DNA from: Fragum whitleyi
Taxonomy: Eukaryota; Mollusca; Bivalvia; Cardiida; Cardiidae
Assembly: GCA_948146395.1 (NCBI GenBank)
Contig: OX411544.1
Span: 96,025,232 to 96,089,231, forward strand
Length of the DNA stretch: 64,000 bases
Reading direction: 5' to 3'
Each line of letters begins with the position of its first letter. Within the stretch, counting starts at the first letter, position 1. Positions 44,789-58,776 of this stretch are shown here, piece by piece. The position numbers and the translations under genes were made by a program. The notes below the pieces were generated by a model that was not told where the DNA came from, made no database searches, and worked only from the letters and a program-made list of their open reading frames with translations.

Positions 44789-45937
44789 AGTTCTTTATTC
44801 TGCCATTTTGGGTGGACCTTGTTTTTTTACCACCAGTTTAAAGGCTATAGGTCAATATAAATAATGAGTAAATACCTTTTCTTTGGAGTAATATGTTCTA
44901 CATCTGTGGATAGATGACTGATAAATGTAAGTTTCTCAGGGGCGTTATAAATTATAAATCAATTTATTAGTTAATTAATTTGTGGTATCGTCTATCGGGA
45001 AAAGCTATTCTGATTGACAATTTTTAGTTTTCAGCTACCTTGTATTGAAATTGCTTTAGAGCATACTAATTCCTAGGTAATAACTCATCACAGACTTACA
45101 ATGGCTTTTCTTTGTTACTCGACTTTTTAAATCCATAACAGTATGAATAATAAAATGGGACCACCCTTTTGATGAATATGCATGCTAAAGTATATAAATA
45201 ATTTGTAAAAGCTTCATCTTAAAACATTAAATGTTGATTTGGACCTTCGGATTATTTAAAAAAGAATTCAATAATCATAAAACACTACGGAACAAGATAA
45301 GTTTCGGCGTGAAATATCAACTAAGTTTACTTCGGTTTTTGGTGGACGTGACATTGTATTTTTAAACTTACGATGTTATATATCCGAGATCATCTGCGCA
45401 CAAGTACATCTATATAAGTCGGAGGCTTAACTTGTGATTCGAAGATTTTGTTGAAGAACTGGTGATTCTTCCAACCATAGGTAACATCTAGACGGATTTA
45501 TGGAGCTAATCGGTGCATAAAAACAAATCATCTTCCTTTGGTATTTTTATGCGAATGTTAAGCATGAATGACTCACCTCGTCAAATCTAGCCATTTTTTA
45601 TATACAATATAGAATAAGGTAAATATATGTACATGGAATCAACACCAGTGTGAAAATACATTTATCATAAGCAACAGAATGTAAATAAATAAATGGTTTG
45701 ATGTAAAGAACTATGATTATTTCTAACGGTTATTCAAGGAACAACATCAAAAGGAGAAAAGAAAACAAGAGAGTCTGGTATTTTACAGAGCAAACAAACT
45801 AGAATATATATAAAAGTGTTTCTAGTAACTAAAGAGTAGGAAACTTATAAACATAAGGCGGATACGATCTGAGACGGAAGATTGACATCTGGAAGTGGAA
45901 AATTTTAAAAATTCTGGGCATTTAAATGAAAATGTAG
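44789..45937. other. Gene-free stretch
   Basis: No gene or repeat supported. Confidence 0.4.
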
Positions 45938-48459
45938 TAAAGTCGTCTTGTTTAAGGAAAGAATAACCCAAATACTCCCTTGTATACTTATTTAAGTGAA
46001 AAACACATGCCGTAGTTTGGAATTTTTTCACCATAGTCAAATTTTCGCCAATTTCGCCACCCTCGCTAGGTGGCGAATTTTGAACGCACCAAAATATCCC
46101 TATCACAAATATTAGTTGTTATTGAAGAGAACACGTGTTGACCTAAAAATAGTTTATGTCGTTTCTCTTGTTAAAATTCTGCTTGGAAATCGAAGATTAG
46201 TTCCCCGTGTGAACTTTTTCAAAAAATGACTGAATTTGTTAATAAAATTTTATTCCTGTGCGTCTTTCTTCGCCACCTATGCAAGTTTGCCAAAAATAAG
46301 ACGCACCAAAAAAATCTTCTACATTCTGGGTAAAAGTTGCGAAATCAAACAACGCGAAAATATCCCAAAGTCTATGTCCAGTGATGGAATTTTCTTGAGA
46401 CATCGTTTAATTATCATCAAATTCGCATAACTACTGTTTAGATATACTCAGTCTAAAATAACGAAAAGGAAAATGGGTCGCATATCGAAACGCCTTATAA
46501 AGAATTCATAAGGAAATATGCTAGAACGTGGCATTTCAATTCAGCTTTTCTAGAGAAAGCCCGAAGACAGCCGACAAATCCAATTATTTGTTTATCTAGC
46601 ACGTACAGATATACAGCTAAAATTCAATCATTTTTGAAGAATACTTAGCAGACCAGGGCCGTCTGGACGCTTGAAAATAAGCGCTATTACCTGAATTTTT
46701 TCTATGTGTACAAATAATATCACAAAAATTGAAGAATGTCTGATATAAAAAGATTTAGTAGAAACTATGAGCGTTCAAATGTTATTGCGTGCCTGTTTGC
46801 GAAAAGAAAATGCCAAATAACCGAATGTCATTCGGCCGTCATCAAGCTCCATAAAATGGTTATTACAATGATAAAGTTCAGCATGGTGAAATGACAAAAA
46901 CATGCCGAGTTCAGGTCGAATAAAAATTATATTTTCAAAAGCAATATTGACCCACAATTCATTGATTTTATTAATTTGATTTGGATGAAATTTTTCAAAA
47001 GATTTTTACCCAGCATGACAAGAGTAAAGCAGTACCACGATGAACAATGTTAATCATTATAGATTATTTGTGCTTTGTTCTCTTTGATGATTCGTCTTTC
47101 GTATTTGTTTTGTACGGGAATATGCTTATTAGATGGTATTTGATGATTTAAGTGCATTGACAATTTGCTTTACCAGAAACGCTTTAAATAATCTACGGTA
47201 TACAGTGAAGCTTAGATTAAACTTATAATATGATCACTCATGGTACAGTTAACAACATCGTGAAATTGACTTCCATCTCGATCAAAACCATTTCAAATCA
47301 CTCGCTCAGCTTTCCATTCATTCATTCCAAACACTCACTGAAGTTTTTCCAACTCACTGAAAAAGATAGAATTAAGAATGTCATTCAAAATAAATAAAAC
47401 TAGAAAAAAATCGCGAATTCACTGTCATTATTTAAATTGTAAGCGTGTGATAATTTCTTCAAGAAATAGAAAGCTACCTATAGAACGTGTATGCATATTT
47501 TATAAAAGGGATGTAATGAATATCGCTATTTTTTGTTTATTCTGGACAAAATTTACGATATTGATTTACGCCCAATGAATTTCACTCAAAACTCGCTTCA
47601 CTCATTACAAAGTCATTCCCAAATCATTCACCTTGTCTATTTCACGATCTACTTAAATGTTACACGAATCAAGAGGGTAAATTAGGCCCTTAAAAGAGAG
47701 TACTTTATTGGGTAAAAAAATTCAAAAGTATGCTACTGTTGTACACATGGCGTTGAAGCCACAAGACGTTACGCAAGAAACTGGTGACCCTTCGCGTAAC
47801 AAATAGTTTTGACATCGGCGTAAATACAATGTTTTCCACGCAAACATTTGCCAGCGATATATTCCTTTTATTGGAACGTTAAACTTTGCAAATAAATGTA
47901 AAAAGATTTAAATACAAAAGGTGTGTAATTTTTATGACACAAAATGTGTATTGGTTGTAAGTCTCACAGTATAGACTGTTGGCTGTGGGTCCATACGAGT
48001 GATCCTGGGAATTGAAGTCTGGTTTTCTAGCAAATGAGCCAATCGGACTGACTATCCGGTAACTATTGCGCACAAAAAAGAGACATTTTATGGCTAAAAA
48101 TGAAAAACAAAAATGACCATAATTGAACTATTTCTCAAATTCAAACGATCAGTTAAGAGATTCCATTGCTCTGCATTTGTGTCAACTAGACGTGAAAAAT
48201 CTGTCTCGTAGCCTGTCAAATGTCACTTGTAATTGATATAACTGATTGCCCACGGTGACAATTTGTCTTCGGCTCACAAAAATCTGCTCTCGAAAATATT
48301 AGCGATTTGTCCTGGGCAAAGGCCATGTTTCGTTGTTTCCTTGGTGTTCGATATTCAGTGTATAAGACTGATATTCTTCTTTAGTTACGTGAATGAATTG
48401 TATGCGAAAATACAAATGCAATACATGCGGATATCGATGATAGGTGATATGAATAACCC
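45938..48459 (+). repeat. Large direct duplication, copy 1
   Basis: About 2.5 kb repeated in the same orientation at 61,585-64,000. Shared blocks include CAAATACTCCCTTGTATACTT, GGGTCGCATA, GGTTTTCTAGCAAATGAGCC and GTTACGTGAATGAATTG. Copy 1 has about 150 bp extra near 46,088-46,240. The unit contains a MITE-B and a tRNA-like relic near 47,990-48,065 (minus strand). No frame is conserved between copies, so I call no gene. The match still holds at the end of the window. Confidence 0.88.
47248..47652. mobile_element. MITE-B copy 3, inside the duplication
   Basis: The left end is GTTAACAACATCGTGAAATTG. The right end GTCTATTTCACGATCTAC carries the inverse ATTTCACGAT. The interior has CATTCATTCATTCCAAACAC and ATATCGCTATTTT, as in the copy at 8736. 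It is shared with the second duplication copy, so it was present before the duplication. Confidence 0.65.
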
Positions 48460-48904
48460 TGTGTTTGTTCAAGAAAACGTTTGTGAAACGTTGAAGAAAT
48501 GCAGGATACCATTTCCAAACGTTCGTGAATGTTAAATGTCATCTTAAATGCATGACTGGTAATTTGACTTCAAAAAAGATAAGATTTTCATAAGGAAACC
48601 TCGGTTAACACTGTGAAAGAGCATAATTATAGTCCGACATGTTGTTGAACTATTACGGGATAAAAGGATAATTAGCTACTCAGAAAAAAAACATAGTTCT
48701 ATATAAGAAATGTAACCAATTTTGATTTATCAAGGGAATGACTTTTTCTTTCTTAACTATAATAATTATTCTGACGTAATTATCCACAACGGTCTAATAA
48801 CTGATGACCTCTTGGATATATGGAGAATCGTAATTAGTTCATAAAACACAGACTTGTTCGTGCAAAAGCTGAAAATTATAACTCAGATACCACTTTTATG
48901 GCAG
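48460..48904. other. Gene-free stretch
   Basis: No gene supported. Confidence 0.35.
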
Positions 48905-49320
48905 TAGAAAAAGTCTTCGTCTTCGCAAGCTACGGGTTCTAACTTAACTATGTCCCTTCGACAAAGTTGAGTTAGAGACCTTGGCTTGGGAATATGTTGG
49001 ACAGGAACATTGTGGAGTTAAATCCATTGACGCGAGCAGAACTTTGTTTGTAATTTATCAATTGGCGAAAAAGAAAGGGGGAGTTAGAACTTATGGATGA
49101 TGATCGAATTCAAACCCCTGGCATGGAAAAATGATCGTAAGGAACAAAGGGGAGTCGGACCCCTGGGCGTGGGAAAATGGACATGTACGGACAAATTGAG
49201 TTTATTGCCATTGGCCTTGGAAGATGGTAGTAAGCAACCAAGTGAGGCAAAGACCCTTGGCGTTAGAAGATTGTCGGTAAGAACAAAGTGGTGTTAAAAC
49301 CCTTGACTTTGGAAGGTGTT
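48905..49320. repeat. Degenerate tandem repeat, related to 14,374-15,330
   Basis: It begins CTTCGTCTTCGCAAGCTACGG like the left arm at 14,382. It then carries about five loose units of 45-60 bp built on GGAACAAAGTGGAGTTAAAA and CCCTTGGC...GGAAGATG. The 66-codon plus frame at 49,097 lies in it and is not a gene. Confidence 0.55.
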
Positions 49321-49344
49321 CCCCAGTGTGACTTCGGTCGTCAC

Positions 49345-49731
49345 CAATCGGGAAGTTCCGAACCTTCGGCGATTCTACGGAATAGACCTCAGGAATGATA
49401 AGGGTGTCGCCATTAAGCGCGGCATATCGTACGTTGATTTACGTCACAAACATTACTGACGATGACATTCCGAAAAACAAAATCAACGAAAGATAAAAAC
49501 TTGTTTATGATTTGATTACAAAACGCAGTGTTTTACTACGTTATGTTTCAAGTCTTTACATGCCAAAAAGATATCCAATGACGAACGGAAAGCATCAAAG
49601 ATTTTTTTCTTTAAGCGTATTGACCAAACTACCCCCAGAAGCCGAATTACCCAAATAGTGACCCAAAATTACTACACTCACGTCCGAGGTACTTTCCAGT
49701 TTACGGAAAAGTCCGAGCGATGTCCCGATTG
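49345..49731. mobile_element. MITE-A copy, inverted relative of the GT31 insert
   Basis: It reads CAATCGGGAAGTTCC at the left and GGACATCGCTCGG inverted at the right. Inner blocks GATTCTACGGAATAGACCTC, CAAAACGCAGTGTTTTACTA and ACCCAAAATTACTACACTCA match the reverse complement of 26,693-27,096. Target duplications are not clear, so it is older than the copy in GT31. Confidence 0.75.
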
Positions 49732-51757
49732 TGATCTTCACATTTAGCGCAATCCCGATGTTTTATTTCATTTTGGTGCGCAATATTCAAACTTATAAGG
49801 AAAAAAATTTATGATGAGAGTTGTCAGATTGCAATATGTATGCATTCTGCCGACGTATTTCACCTTTTCTCACTTTTGTTACATATTCTTTCGTCGAGGC
49901 GAGACCTATTGATTTGTCTTCTTGGAAACTTTTCATTAGACTTCTTCTACAGATATATCAATTCCTATAAAGATAAAATTACTTATTATCTGCTTGAAAA
50001 GAAATTGAAGACACTCAGTACATTTTATTACAATTCCCTGTATAATTACGAAAGACGTTGGGTATCGAAACATCTGCGCCCGGTCAACATTTTCTGTGGT
50101 TTTGCCGTCAATTAGCCCTTTTGGCGAAGATTCGTGGAAGTTTTACAATGTCGTAAAGCTTCTTGGTAGCAAGCGATTTGGTGATCCATCAGCCGAGATA
50201 TGATTAAAAAATTGTTAATTGCAGCTTTGAACTAGATTCAAAACAAAGAAAACAAAGAAATTTGATTGGGATTGTGAAATGATTTCTAATTTGTATTAAC
50301 AATTTGGAATGAATTAAATCATTCAGGATGACAATTCGCAACCGAGCGCAGCCCTCTTGAAATCCGCTTTTCGCGAAAGTATAAATAGTTTATTGCATAG
50401 ACTTGAACTTTTCAGTTCATCGTCATATAAATAGGGTACTAATATAAAAACGCTTGCATGAGTAAATGAATATAGAAGCAAGCATTGACCCATCAAAACA
50501 AGAAATGAAGGCAGTCCACCTCTAACGGAAAAAGTTGAGTCGTGCACTTTGCCCCGGATGGTATCCTCTTCGTTTTAGATTGCTAGCTTAAGACCACGAA
50601 GTAGTAAATGTGGTTTTGATAACGTCATGAATACGACATTGCAGCGCTTAGTACCTATACATTGTAAACTTTTTGTTAACTTGTAATGTCATCCGAAACC
50701 TTTTCGAGGGCTGATTTCAAAATGTTTGAAGCACTACCTTAATAACGTATTATTCATTATTAATGAACTGGCAGGGCGTGGCTTAGCTGTGACGTAAATT
50801 GGCGAGTCAACTTTTATTTACTTTGGGTTCTTTCAAACGTTAATGTCCAATTGTCATGAACGCGTGTAAATAACTGTATCTAAAAACCAAAAGGATGCAC
50901 GTGCAAAGTGAAGTAGAACAAATTTCATCGATTGGTTACCAAGCTGAAGTTATGATGGTTTGGTTGCCAACCTTCGATTTAAATAATGTGATAACCTATT
51001 AAACTGGGTAATTACAAATAAAAGCTGATTTACCTTAACCTTAAATGCAATAAACTGATACTTAGGCCCCGCCTTGCCAGGGCATTAATCTTAGGGTATA
51101 CTTTCCTGAGAGAAGCTTCTTGATCTATGTTTTCTTTTTGTTTTAAATACCGACATTTCGAAGTTTTTTAACCGAACGCACGCGTCTCACGAGCTAAAAA
51201 ATACGCGAGATTTTTTATATGTGCCTAGACAATAGAAATAAGTAAATTTGTCAATGTCAGAATAAGACAGTCTCGTCAAATATGAATTGTCTTTTAAATT
51301 CCCTAATGATATCAATATTCAAAATTCATGTTTTTATTTTTTGTGGCGATTCTATTTCAGTGAAGACTTAAAAAAAATATAACTAAACTGTAAGAGGAAT
51401 CACTTTTAAGATCATACTTATCTATTTAGATTTCAATGCATGTACAAATGCTAGTATTAATTACCGCTGAATGATAAGGGTTATTTAGCACGTCTATAAC
51501 TACAATATATAGGCAAGAATGTTTTACACATTTTCAAATAATTCAACCTATGCTGTGTCCATCAATATTGGCTAAAAAGTTTATTACATTTCTTAATGAA
51601 AACAATTCTGAGTACACAGTCAGCTATTTTGTAAGCTTCCACAAAAAGTAGTCCAATAAGAAATATGTTTCTGAATCGGATACGAACGGAGGGTGTTACC
51701 AGAAATGGACGTTTTCGGTAAGTTTGCATCTTAGCGTCATAGCTAAGACATAGAGAG
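49732..51757. other. Gene-free stretch
   Basis: No gene supported; a 91-codon plus frame at 49,840 shows no recognisable motif. Confidence 0.35.
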
Positions 51758-54700
51758 AATAATTAATGATTTATAGGGGTATGAAATAGTCAGGCGGCCA
51801 TATGGGAATAAGTGCTCTAGAAAACGAGTTTGTGGGCACTTTCGCGGCATGAAGGGCAACAGGGCTTAAGTTGAAGAGTGACATCTGCTCTTTCAGAATC
51901 TGCCTGTTGCCCAAACGAAAAATAATTATTAAGGTAAATAAATGAGGTCAAAGGTCATTGGGTGCAAAAGGTTGTAAAATTCAATAATTATGGCATATAG
52001 GCTATGAATGACGGGCATTTGTAAGCTGTGCGTATCAGCATCACATGGAAATGGCTTTAATCTATAGACCTATTGTTTTTCTCAACATCACACACAGTTT
52101 TCTTGATATACTCGTCCACCTGTCTGTTATTTATATCAGTTTTTAAAGGAGCCAAATGAAGAACCGCTCCCTTTTTCAGTTTACCTATAAGAAAACTAAT
52201 TTGTCGTAAGTTTTCTTGCGCGATATTTTGTGATATTCATCTGTTTTTGGTGAATATAACCTTTTCACAGTCAAAAATAATATCTATAATTGCAAGCACT
52301 TATCCTCTGACTATCCGCGTAATGGTAAAATACGTTACTTAAAAAAACTCCATATAGAAAACTTTATTGTGGCTAGTGATTTGTATTCTTTAATATCATT
52401 TTTGTGTTCTTTTTATTTTTGGCACATATAACCTTTTCGCAACCTTCTATTTTATTCATAGTTATTACCAGTTATACGATGACTACCAGGGTACTTGTAA
52501 AATACGTTACTTTTAAATACTCTACATAGGAAATATCATTGGACCTTTCACCTGACAACTCTAGCAAAACTCTTGATAATAATCGTACTGATAAATTAAG
52601 CAGTAGCTAAGAAAGATTTAATTAATATCGAAATGGCCGATCACAAATAAAAGATGTAACGAAAATACTGGTAAAATACGTTATATCCTAAAATATTGGT
52701 CTTAAAGTTTTTTTAAGTTTTGACTTTTATTTGATTGTGCGTTTTTGTTCTGTTTTTGGTTTTAGGCCGTTTAATATCTCGTAGAACTATTGTTGCAAAA
52801 CACGACAAATCATGAAAGAAGATATAATACCTTTGTAATCGACAGATCTGCGTTACCGCGACAGATAAACGGAACGAATGTAATTATCTATATAAAAACA
52901 TGTGATCCAACAATTTTGTAAAATCGATTTAAATCTTTATTCTATAATATTGTTCTGTTGCTAATTGAATTGGGATAACTTTCTAAATGGAAAGAAGAGT
53001 AAAAATGCATATTATGTTACATCATTTTTTACATCTATAATACTATATGAATGCAACCTACATGTATTGCTTGTTTCGTGAAAATGGACTTGATAAATGT
53101 AGACGTGAACAATTAAAAGTTATGTCAATGCGTATCACTGAAAAACTGCCAATATTTGCATTTAGAAAATTATCACTGGAGATAAATTGATCACTTCCTG
53201 CCGAAAGAATATATCTGACGGCGAAAATTTTGTAGCAAAATACGTTGATCCTTTAAAGAATAACGATATTTGAATTCCGCATTAAACAAAAGATATGGTC
53301 TTTATGATCAAACGTTGCCCTTGCGGACAAAAAAGGAATTTTGGAGCAATATATATCGATACAAGCTACATCGATATAAAAATAAAATGGCCTTTTGAAC
53401 AAAAAATCAAAGTGTTACATCCTCGGTTTTATACACGAATTATAAAATATGCGCTACAATATTACAGGTTTAGTTGAAAGTAACAATACTCATAATGTAA
53501 TGAGAAACATTTCTCTCTCAAAATGCAACTTAACAAAGGACTAAAAATTTAAAAAACTTAAAAAAATGTAACTACCTATGGTTAGATTCTGATTTCTGAA
53601 TGTAGCTTACGTTCCACAATAAATTGTCTAAGCAATCATCTTGATCAAGTCAAACTAAGTCACACTTCTGTTGCAGGAAAAGAGAGAACTTGGAACTCGC
53701 ATCGTTGAATCTAACACCATGGTAATATATAATTCTTACCAATTTTGTTTTCAAATTATACATTTTTTCATGGAAACAGATTTCATTACTCGGATATATT
53801 CATATTTCCCTTTCAAAAAGCCTAGATTTACCACATAGAACATCAATGATTTAGAAAAACGTATGTATCAAATTTGGTTCTTTTCGACGAATATAGCAGC
53901 GTAAAAAAAGCATGCTAGACCCTGATACATGGAGGTTTTCATTCAAGTCCAAGTGCTTTTCTGACGTGATAGAAATTTGATCGACACACTAGCACGATCG
54001 TAGCACTATGCGTTATTAATGTAACTATACAGATGCATGCTTGCGGTAAAAATATATTAAGTAGCAATGGACACATGGCGTCATTTTTTTCCGCCCAATG
54101 AATTTTTTTCTTGTTCATATATGTTGTAGATTAACATTGTCTAGTCATCATATATCAAAATTTGAAGGTACCTTTCCATGCTCATTTTCATGCTACAGTT
54201 ATCTGCCCTTGAGTGGAATTGCCCATTTTTCAGTAAAACGTTTATATTCGTTTTATGTTTAGTATAAACTAAGTGCTAGCTTATAGCTATAAAACACATA
54301 CATTTTGATAGACCTTATACATGTACACAATGGCTGTTGCCAAGAAAATTTCTCTTTGACCATCTGTATTTGCATAATTTGCCTTCAAAAGTTAAAATGC
54401 ACTAATTTTTGTAATTTTACAAAAACCTAAAAATGCCACAAAAACCTATTTTTTAAAGAAATTATCCAATGAATTTTTCTTGTTTTCCGATATGTTTAAA
54501 CCCCATATTTCCCTTTATTTGGTTAAAAAAATATACCATACCATACCTTTCCATGCAAATAAGCAAGTTTTTCGTTATTTTACAGTGACCTCTCCTAATT
54601 AACTGATGTTTGTAACGCATTTTTATCGTTAAATTTAATGATCCGGTCATTCAGTTGATAACAAATGTTGAAAAGAAGCTTAGTTATGAAATTTTACCTT

Positions 54701-55280
54701 CATTATTCTACGTTATTTCCATAAGCAGAACCAAACGAAAATCGGTCTGTTTAAACAACGCGCAAAAAGAGCCGTAAAATAAACTAAAATCCACTTCCGG
54801 TTAAAGAGTCGGGAGGCGGCTGTCCATTGCCACCTTAATGGCTATAGTTCCGTTCGTTACCGGACATCTGTCAACAAGCTGTTTGCCGTAATCACATCTA
54901 ACTTTTCTTAGACCACGCTTGAAGCGAATCGGCCAATCAGAGGACAGAATTTCAAAAGTATATATCACAGATACTACCCCGAGCGTTGTTTTAACAGATA
55001 TACGGTTGTAGTGTGTCTTGCACGTGAATCTCGACAAGTTTTTGGGGCCGAGTCATTTCAAGAAAATGACGAGAATTTTATACAGCTCTTTTTCCCTAAA
55101 GACTTTCAACAGTCGTAAAATTGCAAAAGATTTAAAAATGGTAACGGAAATAGATTCATAAGTGATTTCAGCATATTCACACTTGATTAGAGTAATTTCA
55201 CAGCGAGATTTACTATTTTTCATTATTTAGAGGTTCGGGTAAAAATTACAGATAGTGTAAGAAAAGCGTGGTCTAAGTCA

Positions 55281-55371
55281 GATAGAAAATCTCGTGCCGC
55301 GGTATATGGGAAATAGACACTCTCTAACGCTCGTGTCTATTTCCCATATACCGCGGCTCTCGTTTTCTATC
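55281..55371. repeat. Strong hairpin, arms about 40 bp
   Basis: GCCGCGGTATATGGGAAATAG and its inverse CTATTTCCCATATACCGCGG, extended outward to GATAGAAAA and TTTTCTATC, enclose a 12-base loop TCTCTAACGCTC. Only a few mismatches lie in the outer third. It stands alone in AT-rich DNA. Confidence 0.9.
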
Positions 55372-56543
55372 CTATACATGTACTTGAAAAGGTTAGATGC
55401 GGTGGGGTTTATGAAAAGCATATTGTACACGTATAGAACAATGTTTGTAAAAACAACACATTATAACGGATATTAATTTTCAAAAAAAAGAAAGGTTGGT
55501 TTATATTGTTCTAAATGAAATAAGTTACCTTCTAAAGCTTTGCTGATTTAATTATTATTTACTAGTAATCTATGTAGTATGTTACTTTTTCATCTGTTTA
55601 TTCACATAAGATATAAAGTGGTGTCTTTGAGATTGCCTTTTGCAGTTCTTAATTCTGTATTATTGCATTCCGCTGTAAGTTGCTCTCTCATACATCTTTA
55701 TATATCTTTATTAACTCATAAATCGTTATACTTTTCGCAACATGGAACTTAGTACCAATGAATATTTGAAAAGACGAAAAATAGTTTTCGAGTCAAAGTA
55801 TCTCCAATTTATCTTTACTTTCTCGACTTCCTGGTTTGCATTGTGCACTTAGTATGGGCGCTCGACTGGTGACCTAAAAATCCGTTGTTTGAGCCCAACA
55901 CCACAGGGGCTGTTTATGGGAAAAAAAACTAAATGACCAAGGACAGTCAGCCAAGATGTCGAATTGGGCAGCATTTCGGTTCAAACCACTGAATCTCTCT
56001 CTCTGGGCCGTGAAAAGACATTATTTGAGCGTTAATATGTATGTTAAGGTGAATAAAGTTGGGCAGGATTTCATGCTTTCAAAAATAAAAAAAAAAGCTA
56101 TAAAGAAAAAAAATAATAAAACGTATCTTACAAATAAGTGGTTAACGGCAATATGAATTGTGGCGCGTTACCCCATATAATAAAGATTGAAATGAATAAA
56201 AGAAACTTAGATATGCATTCCGTGAAATACAATGCGTATCTTCTAATTATCAAATTAAAATATTATGGGTAACGTATGTTACACATATTTGACCTTCCAA
56301 AGAAAGTTCTTATGTTGTTGTTTCATCCAATGCATTACATGTACTTGAAGATGTTAATCATTTTCATCGATATTTCACTTAAACGTAACATACTTAATAC
56401 ATGAGCTGCGAGTCTTTTTTGAAATGCAAGTGTTAATAACTAGGGTTTCCACAGGGGAAAATGTAGTTACCTACACTTATATTTTAATGATATTCGAGTG
56501 TCACACTTTTTGCTTATGTTCGAGACATTTTAAAAAATGAAAA

Positions 56544-56567
56544 AACAAACAAACAAACAAACAAACA
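56544..56567. repeat. (AAAC)n microsatellite
   Basis: Six AAAC units after a short A run. Confidence 0.85.
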
Positions 56568-57410
56568 TTAAAATTAGAAAATGAAAGAAGTTCTAATCTT
56601 TGATAACTCCATATATTGAATCTTCTTTTAAATATATTCTAAATGGGTAACGTATTTTTCATATATTTGAAAAAATAGAAACATTCAAGAATAGTTATCT
56701 TATTCTACCAGAGTCTTCAAATCACAACTTGTCACAATGTTTTTGTTTTACTAATTCACTTTGTTTATTACACAAGCTCATGTTGTCGTTTGACCAAACA
56801 AATATGTACTTAAACTTAAGGTCGATATATCCCTTTTATAGGCTGAAAAGTATAACGTCACTGAAAAAAACGTTATAGTAATTTTTTGAGACAGGATTGT
56901 TGATATATTAATGAATCCGAGACATCCATAAAATACGGAATAAATGTTATCTTAGATTAATGTAGGGTTAAACAACGCTTTCTATCTAAAATCATAAAGC
57001 AGTGGTCTGTTTAGCAAGGTAAGTCATCCTTTTTTAGGCGAGTTAAGGGTTAAAAATATAAACAAACATAATATAACTAAACACCAAATACTTTAAAAAT
57101 TAAGAAAAAATGCCCCTATGTTATAAACTGATGTTTTTAGAGTTTATTTTCTAATCAAACACGAATCTTATATCATAAACAATTATACCCATATAATTCG
57201 CTTACGTAAAATGTACTTGGTGAACTTTGACCCCGATTGTGACCTCATTTATGATTTTATTTTTGGGCAACAGGGCAAAATCTGTTCAGGGTTGGTTGCT
57301 GAAGCTATTTAGCCAAGTGAGACCTTATGCCGCAAAAGTGCCCACACTTCGAAAATTTTCGGTCTAAACCACCAGTCTAAAACCAAAAACCCTATAATAC
57401 TCATGTTTGA

Positions 57411-58637
57411 ATCCGCTTCGCGTATACATAAAGTGTGATAAGGTTTTTAGTTTCATACCTCAATGAAATCAACAAAAAAACTATTTTCATCTGTTAAATG
57501 GTTTTAATTGATCTCGGATGAAAAGTTGTTTGTTGTTCGCCGAAATCGACAATTACAAAGACAATATTTTCTACCGTAACAACGATTTTCAATTTGCGAA
57601 CAAATGATTAAATTTTCAGTGTTTGAACGTTGTGATTTAGATTTGTTTCATAAAATTATCATATTAGAGAAAAATAAAAAATGTCTAAAAAGACTAATTT
57701 TAATATTGTCGGTTTGAGTCTTATTCCTCATTTCCCTTGCATGTACTGTTTGTGCAGATGTTTCTGATGTGGCTTTAGAACGAAAGAACGCCATTAACAT
57801 GAATTTTCAGTCGATCACATCCACCCGTCTAAAGTATCCGCTTTTTCTGTGTTTCACTAAAATGCAATATAAAGGTCAGACAAGGGCAAAAGCTTATCAG
57901 TAACATCATGCCTGAATTCAAATTTATTGACAACTCCTTCTTCCATAGCATCGTGACGTTTTTCGAGTGTTAGAAACGCAATGGAATTTTCCAAATGGGC
58001 CTGTGCGTGAGATTTCCAGCAATTTCACATGTGTGTAAAGCAAAGTCTCTAGCCAGCCTCTGCAGCCGCAAAGTCTCACCAGAGTCTTAACCGTGCAAAA
58101 CATAGCTGGATCATGTCTTAATCCCGATTGGAGCAGTCAGAATATATTTTCGTTGCAATCATGCTGCTGTCTAGGCTGTTAATCTTAAATGCTACGGGTA
58201 CATGTGAAATTGTTGGAAATGTCTCGCACAGGCTCAAATGTTAGGATCTCACAATGACGTCGGACGATGACATTTTCAACATCTATGAGGCAGTCAGGTT
58301 GATTATATCGTGTAATTACACAAAATTCGACTCGGTTTGTTGCTTTGTGGTAAAAATCCTCTCAATTCCAAAAACTCTAGTTAGAAATACCGAGTCTGTT
58401 TAGCACAGAAAGTGCACCTGGTATTTTTTTCTTTTCTTTAAAGGAGAGCTTAAAGGGGCCTACTCAATGAATTATTTGCACGAATGATTTGCACAAATGT
58501 TTGAGCATTGTTTGATATGTCGTTGTATAACATAAGGAAACGATTTCAACCCCTGTATGTGTAAGTGACACATAAAAATACTGACTAAATTCTTTTCATC
58601 TGAGTATATATAGGTCTATCCGGTGCTATGTACAACT
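57411..58637. other. Gene-free stretch
   Basis: No gene or structured repeat supported. Confidence 0.35.
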
Positions 58638-58776
58638 GTCTTGTGTTCAGGATGCAAATATTTTGCGAACGTTTCGAAATTTTACAAAATGTCAGCCGGC
58701 TTTGCGCGTGATTACGCGTGAAGCGGGTCTACATTTTTTTAACATTTTGCCAACGTCTTCGTCCTGCATAAAGTAC
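58638..58776. repeat. PAL-1 palindrome, diverged copy
   Basis: TCTTGTGTTCAGGATGCAAAT at the left, GGCTTTGCGCGTGATTACGCG at the centre, and CGTCTTCGTCCTGCATAAAG at the right. The centre has changed in both arms (GCGCGTGA/TTACGCGT) so that it still pairs. Confidence 0.6.

Larger units (their letters stand above)
51758..57410. repeat. Possible large inverted-repeat unit without genes
   Basis: About 190 bp at 51,758-51,970 (GTGGGCACTTTCGCGGCAT, CTGTTGCCCAAA, AATGAGGTCAAAGGTC) reappears inverted at 57,225-57,410. Between them, TAAAATACGTTAC(T) recurs near 52,325, 52,499, 52,675 and 53,228 in loose units of about 175 bp. GGTAACGTAT recurs in the opposite sense near 56,267 and 56,646. This suggests one old foldback element or two inverted copies of a repeat. 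No coding frame above background is seen inside. Confidence 0.45.

Noticed and set aside
54801..55037. 78-codon minus-strand frame with basic residues and cysteines
   Set aside because: No motif or neighbouring exon recognised; length is within chance for this region.
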